A stretch of DNA of 21,304 nt from contig JAZTZP010000180.1 in assembly GCA_045637525.1 (NCBI GenBank), positions 1 through 21,304 of the forward strand. The letters run 5' to 3'. The DNA is from JAZTZP01 sp045637525 (GTDB lineage: Bacteria > Bacillota > Clostridia > UBA1381). The notes beneath the pieces are model-generated. The model had not been told where the DNA came from and did not search any database. It was given only the letters and a program-made list of their open reading frames with translations. Both the position numbers and the translations under genes were made by a program. This document shows, one piece after another, positions 16,635 to 21,304 of the stretch (position 1 is its first letter; each line of letters opens with the position of its first letter).

Positions 16635-17231
16635 ATGAATTTTGAAGAATTTAAAAATCACTACTTTAATGGGGATGAAGACCGAGCTTTGGCACATTGT
16701 GCATATGAAAGCTATCACAACAAATATATCTTAACCGGAAGCAGAGATGCACTTCATGAAATAGTAAATCCGCTTACCGGTGAACAATCCAAGAAATTCT
16801 ATCGTTTCTTTAAAATTGAGATTAAGATGAAACCCGGAATAATGACACAAGCATATGCACCGGTTTTAGATGCACTTAATGGTGGTGACTCATCTTGGAA
16901 ATACAATGAAGAGTTTATAAAAAAAAGTAATCCATTCGGAAAAAAGGTAAAGACAAATTTGTTGATTTCTGTAATAGGTGTTTTATTAATAACATTGCTT
17001 CTTACACTTGTTAATATTATGGGAATGGAATCAACTTATCCGGTAAATTATATTTCGTATTTGTATTTGGTATTTGGAGTATACATGGCATTTCCGCTAT
17101 GCAAAAGCATAGATGATTATTTTGAATTTAACAGAATCAAAAAAAACATAAAAGAAAATAATGAAAAAGAGAAAACATTGGACGAGCACCTTGATGAAGT
17201 ACTTGCGATAGCAAATAAAAAGAAACGTTAG
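16635..17231 (+). CDS. Hypothetical membrane protein with two transmembrane helices
   Basis: A 198-residue protein of unrecognised family. AAGGAG (16621-16626) is eight bases before the ATG. Residues 1-105 are soluble, mixed and charged (MNFEEFKNHYFNGDEDRALA at the start). Two hydrophobic helices follow at about 110-132 and 136-156. The tail (about 160-198) is very rich in Lys and Glu and probably forms a coiled coil. This would put both ends in the cytoplasm with a short outside loop. It is flanked by its own promoter and terminator, so it is a single-gene unit, and the neighbours give no hint of function. Confidence 0.9.
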   Translation: MNFEEFKNHYFNGDEDRALAHCAYESYHNKYILTGSRDALHEIVNPLTGEQSKKFYRFFKIEIKMKPGIMTQAYAPVLDALNGGDSSWKYNEEFIKKSNPFGKKVKTNLLISVIGVLLITLLLTLVNIMGMESTYPVNYISYLYLVFGVYMAFPLCKSIDDYFEFNRIKKNIKENNEKEKTLDEHLDEVLAIANKKKR

Positions 17232-17279
17232 ATTTTGCCCTTGATTGACAAAGAGCCTGAAATATAACGTATTACCCGT

Positions 17280-17316
17280 AAAAAACCGCAGATTCTATCA
17301 GAATCTGCGGTTTTTT
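17280..17316. terminator. Bidirectional terminator after the membrane protein gene
   Basis: An 11-bp stem CCGCAGATTCT (17286-17296) pairs with 17300-17310 across an ATC loop, flanked by six A on the left and six T on the right. It can serve the membrane protein gene on the forward strand and the ATPase remnant and MATE transcript on the reverse strand. The bare three-base loop resembles the array hairpins. Confidence 0.93.
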
Positions 17317-17409
17317 CATTATTCTCTCTTCACTGTTCACTAAAGAATTGCAATAAAGCAGATACTCATTTGAACAGCCCATTAAATCTGATATTTGATT
17401 TATATCATC

Positions 17410-18000
17410 TTATTCGATGGGAGTAAAGGTTTTCATAAAGCGTTTCAATAAGAAAGCACAGAAATACGGGAAAGTATAGATATTGTTGCTATAACCTATA
17501 TTGTTAAATGAAAACTTAAATCCGTAATGAATATCGGAATACTTATCTGATTCAATCAGGGTTTTAAGTGATTTCGACTTACCGGTTCTTGCTTTAATCT
17601 CGATAGGAATGAGTGCATCCGAACTGCGAATGAAGAAGTCTTGCTCTAAAGTTGAATCCTCACGTTTATAATAATACAGCTGATAGCCTGACTTTACAAG
17701 AGCTTCTGCAAAAACATTCTCATATAATGCACCTTTGTAAACACCTAAGTTTTTGTTTGCTCTTAAATCTTCTCCGGCTTCTTCATCAAGCATAGAAACC
17801 AACAGACCTGTGTCTGCAAAATACAATAAGCTGAGTCTGCGTTTGTGTAGAACCTTTAGAAGTATCCTTTTAAAAAAAGTCAATACACATAGCAAAAAAG
17901 CAGCGAATAAAATTGCAAAAACAACAAAATTATAGCGAATAAATTGCGAATTCCGACAAAATTCTGATTGTTTTAAAAAAACCATGCAATACCGTGTCAT
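17410..18000 (-). pseudogene. C-terminal remnant of a DUF4143-type ATP-binding protein
   Basis: Residues from about 56 to 196 match the C-terminal half of the AAA-ATPase/DUF4143 family. Visible are LLYFADTGLLVSML, the segment YKGALYENVFAEALV, a PD-(D/E)XK-like core (LEQDFF...IPIEIKA), and the ending TLIESDKYSDIHYGFKF...YTFPYF. Intact members are about 400 residues with an N-terminal Walker A ATPase domain, which is wholly missing. The first ~55 residues of this frame are low-complexity and hydrophobic, unlike the family, and the ATG at 18000 has no ribosome binding site. I infer a decayed gene whose real homology begins near 17840. It abuts the 3' end of the MATE gene. It could still be expressed by read-through, but is unlikely to work as the usual ATPase. 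Confidence 0.75.
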
Positions 18001-18008
18001 ATGATTTA

Positions 18009-18033
18009 CCGGCGGTTTTCATAACCGTACCGG
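18009..18033 (-). other. Hairpin spanning the MATE stop codon
   Basis: CCGG-CGGTT (18009-18017) pairs with AACCG (18023-18027) and CCGG (18030-18033) across a two-base bulge. The TGA stop of the MATE gene (18019-18021) is in the five-base loop. No T-run follows on the reverse strand, so it is a weak or non-canonical terminator at best. Confidence 0.45.
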
Positions 18034-19389
18034 AGAATTTTTTTCAGCTTCCTCCATGCTCAGGTATGCCTTTGTTTTCCATTTGTTGCTTACATAAATA
18101 ATTATTGAAATTAAGGTTTCAAATATCCAGGCTATTATCAGTGCCGCAAATACTCCGTTCATTTTATATTCCGGGGCGAGGATATATGTTGCCACTATGC
18201 GGACGATGGAGTAAGAGATTGATGTTATAAGCGCAATGTGAGCCATCATGACTCCTCTGAAGAAATTATGGAACAGATTATTTACTATCGGAAACACAAT
18301 AAATGGCACACATACGAGAATGTATTGTATTACGTAAGAGGCACTTTCTCCTGTTGTGTCGTTATAAAAGAGCGATACAATCTGTTTTGGCAGTAAAAAG
18401 CATACAAGCATTGCAGGAAGTGCGAACATAAATGCCTGAAGAAGACCGGTTCTCAAACCTTTTTTTGTGAGGCTGACTTTACCGGCGCCTATGCTTTGCG
18501 CACAAAAATTACTTACACCTTTTGAAGAGTTATGAAATATGCATGAATTAATATCGTAAACTCTCATACAAACAGAATAGCCTGCAATTGCGGCTGTTCC
18601 GAGATTGTTAATCATGGGCTGTATCCCTGCTGAAGAGATATACATGGATAATTGCTGAAACATACATGGTATGCCTAATTTCAGCGATTCTTTTATTTCT
18701 CTTAAATTAAAGTAGATTTTTTCGGAAACAACGCCTGCACTTTTAAATTCAGAGTGTATTTTAAGTAAATATAAGACTGCTGAAATGGCATTTGCAATTA
18801 CGCATGACAATGCACTTCCGATAATTCCCGTCTTGAATACTGCGATAAATAAAATGTTTCCGATAACGTTTAAAACGTTTGTTAGGAGAGATATTTTTAC
18901 GGGATATGAGGTGTTGCCCCATGCAGAAAACATATACACGACTGTCCAATTTATGCTGAATAAACAATATCCGGACATATATACACAGAAATACACAAGC
19001 GAATCGTGATAAATATCTTCTTTTATTTTAAGAAATGCAAAGATTTCCTTATGGAATATAACAGACCCGGCAGAGATGGCAAAAGCAAGAGCGGTTATTA
19101 ATATAAGATTTACTTTCACTGCATTTGCCATTTTCTGAAATTGACCTGAACCGAACAGGGAGGCAATATGGAGTGAAGTTCCCATTCCGAGTCCCCATAT
19201 TATTGATGAAGTTGCCTGAACAAAAGTTCCTGTACTTCCGCTTTCCGCTATTCCTGCTTCGCCGAGAAGCTTGCCGATTATCATTGTATTTATCGTGCCA
19301 AAGGATTGAGAAAGAAGCCCCGACAGCATAAGCGGTATAGCAAAAAGAATAAGGTTTTTAAAAATATTTCCCTGTATAAGATTTTTCAT
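18019..19389 (-). CDS. MATE family efflux transporter
   Basis: An integral membrane antiporter of the multidrug and toxin extrusion family, about 456 residues, which is normal for the family, with about 12 hydrophobic helices in two similar halves. The N-terminus MKNLIQGNIFKNLILFAIPL followed by LSGLLSQSFGTINTMIIGKLLG is the typical first-helix signature. I prefer the ATG at 19389, preceded by AGAGGA; a GTG at 19407 would add six residues. These proteins export drugs or metabolites using Na+ or H+ gradients, and the substrate cannot be read from the sequence. It has a good promoter at 19441-19469 and runs divergently from a DeoR-family regulator gene, which is a likely controller. Confidence 0.95.
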   Translation of the reverse strand: MKNLIQGNIFKNLILFAIPLMLSGLLSQSFGTINTMIIGKLLGEAGIAESGSTGTFVQATSSIIWGLGMGTSLHIASLFGSGQFQKMANAVKVNLILITALAFAISAGSVIFHKEIFAFLKIKEDIYHDSLVYFCVYMSGYCLFSINWTVVYMFSAWGNTSYPVKISLLTNVLNVIGNILFIAVFKTGIIGSALSCVIANAISAVLYLLKIHSEFKSAGVVSEKIYFNLREIKESLKLGIPCMFQQLSMYISSAGIQPMINNLGTAAIAGYSVCMRVYDINSCIFHNSSKGVSNFCAQSIGAGKVSLTKKGLRTGLLQAFMFALPAMLVCFLLPKQIVSLFYNDTTGESASYVIQYILVCVPFIVFPIVNNLFHNFFRGVMMAHIALITSISYSIVRIVATYILAPEYKMNGVFAALIIAWIFETLISIIIYVSNKWKTKAYLSMEEAEKNSPVRL

Positions 19390-19410
19390 GATTTTTTCCT
19401 CTTTCACCTA

Positions 19411-19439
19411 TTGAAATTTTGTAAAAACTATGATACAAT
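19411..19439 (+). promoter_or_regulatory. Promoter of the DeoR-family regulator gene
   Basis: TTGAAA (19411-19416), a 17-base spacer, then TGA-TACAAT (box 19434-19439). The start near 19446 would give a leader of about 76 bases. The -10 box is one base from the -10 box of the opposing MATE promoter. Confidence 0.6.
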
Positions 19440-19440
19440 A

Positions 19441-19469
19441 ATTATACCAAATAAATCAAAAAAAATCAA
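19441..19469 (-). promoter_or_regulatory. Promoter of the MATE transporter gene
   Basis: On the reverse strand, TTGATT (19464-19469), 17 bases, then TGG-TATAAT (box 19441-19446), a strong extended -10 promoter. Its -35 overlaps one of the AATCA repeats. The start near 19434 gives a leader of about 45 bases. Confidence 0.75.
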
Positions 19470-19507
19470 TAATGATTATAAAATTGAAAAATAATCATAA
19501 ATAATCA
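19453..19507. promoter_or_regulatory. Phased AATCA repeats, candidate DeoR-family operator
   Basis: ATCA occurs at 19455, 19465, 19494 and 19504, that is two pairs each with 10-bp spacing. An inverted copy TGATTAT at 19473-19479 faces ATAATCA at 19491-19497, with a further ATAATCA at 19501-19507. The left copies cover the MATE -35 and the right ones the leader of the regulator gene. AT-richness makes some chance matches likely. Confidence 0.4.
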
Positions 19508-19521
19508 GAGGGAGACCAGAT

Positions 19522-20271
19522 ATGTTTAAGTTTGAAAGAACAGATAAAATTATGAATATTCTTGAGAAATACAAGTATACGACTGTGGATTTTCTTGTAA
19601 ACGAACTGCATTACAGCCCTGCTACGATAAGGCGTGACCTGACTTATCTTGCGGATTTGGGTATGGTAGAGAAAAGCTACGGCGGAGTAAGTATTAAAGA
19701 ACAGGCAAGGCCTTTTATTGTGCGTGAGCATGAATATGTAAAAGAAAAAATAAGGATGTGCCATGCGGCGGCTGAGATGATTAAGGACAATGACTATGTA
19801 TTTATAGACGGAACGTCAACTACATATTTTATGAAAGATTTTCTGGTTGACAAAAAAGACATAACTGTTATAACTTCAAATTTAAAGCTTGGTATATATC
19901 TTGGCGAAAACGGTGTTAATTGTTATATAACAGGCGGAAGAGTAGTCGATACAAATATGCTTGCCGGTTCGTATGCAGTTGACGCAATAAACAAAATGAA
20001 CTTTGATATATGTTTCTTTTCGCCCGGTGCAATATCCGAAAACGGACAGATAACAGGCGGTGAGACTTTTATTGATGTGATACGTTCTGTTGTAAAACGC
20101 TCAGAAAAATCAGTTTGTCTGTGCGACAGTAAAAAAATAGGAATGAGAAGGCTTCATTGTATTGTGACTTTTGATGAAGTTGATTGTATAATAAGTGACG
20201 AAGCGTTGGGAAGCGCTATAACGGAAAATTTCCCGAAGACACAGTTTGTAGTTGCAAATGAGCATTTTTGA
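19522..20271 (+). CDS. DeoR/GlpR family transcriptional regulator
   Basis: A 249-residue cytoplasmic repressor-type protein. The N-terminal winged helix-turn-helix (about 5-55) carries the family signature SPATIRRDLTYLADLGMVEKSYGG. The C-terminal DeoRC sugar-phosphate sensing domain (about 75-235) shows FIDGTSTT, VITSNLK and ITGG motifs. Members usually sense phosphorylated sugars or similar metabolites and repress neighbouring catabolic or transport genes. GGGAG (19509-19513) is eight bases before the ATG. It is divergent from the MATE gene and convergent with a phosphodiesterase gene, so both are candidate targets. The final codons and the stop lie inside a 19-20 bp hairpin. Confidence 0.95.
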   Translation: MFKFERTDKIMNILEKYKYTTVDFLVNELHYSPATIRRDLTYLADLGMVEKSYGGVSIKEQARPFIVREHEYVKEKIRMCHAAAEMIKDNDYVFIDGTSTTYFMKDFLVDKKDITVITSNLKLGIYLGENGVNCYITGGRVVDTNMLAGSYAVDAINKMNFDICFFSPGAISENGQITGGETFIDVIRSVVKRSEKSVCLCDSKKIGMRRLHCIVTFDEVDCIISDEALGSAITENFPKTQFVVANEHF

Positions 20272-20290
20272 AATGCTCATTTGCAACTAC
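20248..20290. terminator. Long perfect hairpin over the regulator stop codon; probable shared transcript end
   Basis: Bases 20248-20266 pair perfectly with 20272-20290 (19 bp, 20 if T20267-A20271 pairs). The TGA stop of the regulator gene (20269-20271) falls in the loop. The hairpin ends eight bases before the stop of the convergent phosphodiesterase gene. Forward-strand T-rich sequence follows only some 12 bases later and none follows on the reverse strand, so it is not a textbook terminator, although its position fits one for both genes. Confidence 0.6.
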
Positions 20291-20298
20291 TCCGGTTA

Positions 20299-20988
20299 TT
20301 ATATTTTTAAAAAATCAATATCGTTTATAAGAATGCCGTCGACATTCATGTCGAGCCATTTTTTTATGCTTTCTTTTGTTGTAATTCCGACATCTTCCGG
20401 TTTTTCGCCGCATGCCATTATCCATAATTCTTTGCCGCATTTTCTTATGCGGCTGACATTTTCTTCTGACACCCATGCTTCCCAGAGTCTTATGTAGTCT
20501 GCACCGGAGGCAGCAAAATCTTCTATGCATTCGGCATTCGGCATGAATGCGAGTGCGCGTATATTATGAAGCTTTGCTGTTTTAACATCTTCGGTTGTAC
20601 TTACACCGAGCACTACTTTGTCGCTGTAATTATATTTTTCTATGCATTTGATGATGGCACCGAGTTTTTCTCCGCCTTCTTTTACATGAATTAAAAGCGG
20701 TGCTATGCCACATTTTAAGTAGTCCTCAAAGAGGTGCGACGGGTATTCGGGATGAGATTTATGACGAAGGGACAAAAATTCCTGCCCGGTCATATCTTTT
20801 ATATCTTTATTAATTCCGAAAATTCTGTCGGCATTAGAGTCGTGACAAATTACAATGGCGTTATCAGATGTAAATCGTACGTCAATTTCTATCAAGTCTG
20901 CATCATTATTCATTGCAAGTCTTGCAGAGGCAATTGTCTGCTCCGGATAAATTGTAGGACCGCTTCTGTGTGCAATTATTTTAAACAT
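20299..20988 (-). CDS. Glycerophosphodiester phosphodiesterase family protein
   Basis: A 229-residue TIM-barrel enzyme of the GDPD family, which splits glycerophosphodiesters to glycerol-3-phosphate and an alcohol. Catalytic landmarks are His7-Arg8 (IAHRSG), Glu34 and Asp36 (LIEIDVRF), and His49-Asp50 (VICHDS). The YPEQT motif replaces the usual ENT. The strand that normally reads IEIK here reads LIHVK, so a usual metal-binding glutamate appears to be histidine. There is no signal peptide, so it is cytoplasmic. AAAGGA precedes the ATG by 10 bases. It has its own promoter, with tandem TTTCGTATC repeats in the leader. It faces the DeoR-family gene and may be regulated by it. The family call is firm; the substrate is open. 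Confidence 0.93.
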   Translation of the reverse strand: MFKIIAHRSGPTIYPEQTIASARLAMNNDADLIEIDVRFTSDNAIVICHDSNADRIFGINKDIKDMTGQEFLSLRHKSHPEYPSHLFEDYLKCGIAPLLIHVKEGGEKLGAIIKCIEKYNYSDKVVLGVSTTEDVKTAKLHNIRALAFMPNAECIEDFAASGADYIRLWEAWVSEENVSRIRKCGKELWIMACGEKPEDVGITTKESIKKWLDMNVDGILINDIDFLKI

Positions 20989-20991
20989 GTA

Positions 20992-21010
20992 TTTCGTATC
21001 CTTTCGTATC
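20992..21010. promoter_or_regulatory. Tandem TTTCGTATC repeats, candidate operator in the phosphodiesterase leader
   Basis: TTTCGTATC occurs at 20992-21000 and again at 21002-21010, exactly one helical turn apart, and an inverted GATACG lies at 21068-21073. The site lies between the promoter and the start codon and includes the ribosome binding site. Some DeoR-family operators are T-rich direct repeats with TTTCG cores, which makes the neighbouring regulator a candidate binder. Confidence 0.5.
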
Positions 21011-21021
21011 AGATTTTTTTT

Positions 21022-21050
21022 AGTATACCATAATTAAATGTAAAAGTCAA
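21022..21050 (-). promoter_or_regulatory. Promoter of the phosphodiesterase gene
   Basis: On the reverse strand, TTGACT (21045-21050), 17 bases, then TGG-TATACT (box 21022-21027). A small inverted repeat CAATA-GAT-TATTG (21048-21060) overlaps the -35 edge. Confidence 0.8.
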
Positions 21051-21100
21051 TAGATTATTGGTAATTTGATACGCTTTTTGAATGAGTTGATGATTTATGA

Positions 21101-21170
21101 TAAAATTACAAATTATAGTTTGTCGGGGAAATGAAATTTCCCTGCGAACCATTTTTTGTTTGTAATTTTA
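21101..21170. repeat. Nested two-tier inverted repeat
   Basis: A perfect 12-bp outer stem pairs TAAAATTACAAA (21101-21112) with 21159-21170. Inside lies a 7-bp hairpin GGGAAAT-GAA-ATTTCCC (21126-21142). No gene overlaps it. It could be a small mobile-element remnant with terminal inverted repeats or a structured RNA. A T-run (21152-21157) lies just before the right arm. Confidence 0.6.
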
Positions 21171-21219
21171 AGATTATCTATATATTATAGCGATTACTTA
21201 TCGATTTGCGCAAGCACAC

Positions 21220-21304
21220 GCCGCTTTTACGTCAAAAGCGGCACCAAAACCCCAAAGGGGATTTTCCCCTTTGGAAACCCCTTAGCAAAGCTCGCCTTTT
21301 TTGC
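21220..21304. repeat. Hairpin array 3, AAACCCC-spaced, cut by the window end
   Basis: GCCGCTTTT pairs with AAAAGCGGC (21220-21228 with 21234-21242), and CCAAAGGGG pairs with CCCCTTTGG (21252-21260 with 21266-21274). The latter can alternatively fold as CCCC-AAA-GGGG. The heptamer AAACCCC recurs at 21247-21253 and 21275-21281. A partial TTAGC-AAA-GCT follows. No gene is visible from 20989 to the window end. Confidence 0.65.

Noticed and set aside
17753..17935. Forward-strand 60-residue frame opposite the ATPase remnant
   Set aside because: It is antisense to the DUF4143 homology, has no ribosome binding site and no recognisable features.
17920..18020. A short reverse-strand peptide starting MKTAGKS that overlaps the MATE stop as ATGA
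   Set aside because: The GKS resembles a Walker A ending, but the frame stops after 30 residues, lacks the rest of a P-loop (GxxxxGKS) and has no ribosome binding site. It is probably chance or debris of the decayed ATPase.
20734..21033. Forward-strand 99-residue frame opposite the phosphodiesterase gene start
   Set aside because: It is antisense to well-conserved GDPD catalytic codons, and its product is Cys/Asn-rich without motifs.
21101..21170. Riboswitch
   Set aside because: No known aptamer core could be recognised and no gene follows within the window. Only the nested stems are supported.

Overview
The window looks like a chromosome fragment of a low-GC, Gram-positive anaerobe of the Clostridia (Bacillota). 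The signs are an AT-rich composition, strong AGGAGG-type ribosome binding sites, TTG starts, extended -10 promoters, S-layer homology (SLH) domains, a copper-amine-oxidase-like stalk domain, a DUF3502-type sugar-binding lipoprotein, and an anaerobe-style phenylacetate-CoA ligase. A gut or rumen plant-fibre degrader would fit, but the species cannot be fixed from this sequence.

Layout. Bases 1-124 are an array of short perfect hairpins separated by the 7-mer ATTTCAC, followed by a 12-bp stem-loop. Bases 220-14494 hold a tight five-gene forward operon: an ABC solute-binding lipoprotein, a beta-helix protein with a stalk domain (probable polysaccharide lyase or glycoside hydrolase), an SLH-anchored protein with a 15-Gly hinge, a secreted protein with a CBM6-like domain plus a long unrecognised beta-rich region, and a secreted protein with three tandem 176-residue modules. 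All four large exported proteins carry versions of one CBM6-like beta-sandwich (F..V.FG ... HDVYI.F). A bidirectional terminator then separates the operon from a reverse-strand phenylacetate-CoA ligase. Next come a tRNA-Leu(GAG), a second hairpin array (spacer ATGATG/CATCAT, inverted about its middle), a small two-helix membrane protein, a truncated DUF4143-type ATPase remnant, a MATE transporter, a divergent DeoR-family regulator, a reverse-strand glycerophosphodiester phosphodiesterase (GDPD), and a third hairpin array (spacer AAACCCC) running off the end.

How it fits together. The operon reads as a cell-surface glycan-handling system: one possible enzyme, several carbohydrate-binding proteins without visible catalytic domains, one SLH anchor, and a lipoprotein that would pass oligosaccharides to an ABC permease outside the window. 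No cohesin or dockerin is visible, so it is not a cellulosome. The MATE/DeoR/GDPD group has its own promoters, two sets of phased repeats that could be operators, and MATE and DeoR promoters that face each other and overlap.

The least explained structure is the set of three hairpin arrays. Stem sequences all differ but are perfectly self-complementary, most loops are trinucleotides (often TTC/GAA), and each array has its own constant spacer. The second array lies between a terminator and the next promoter, which suggests action as DNA rather than RNA.
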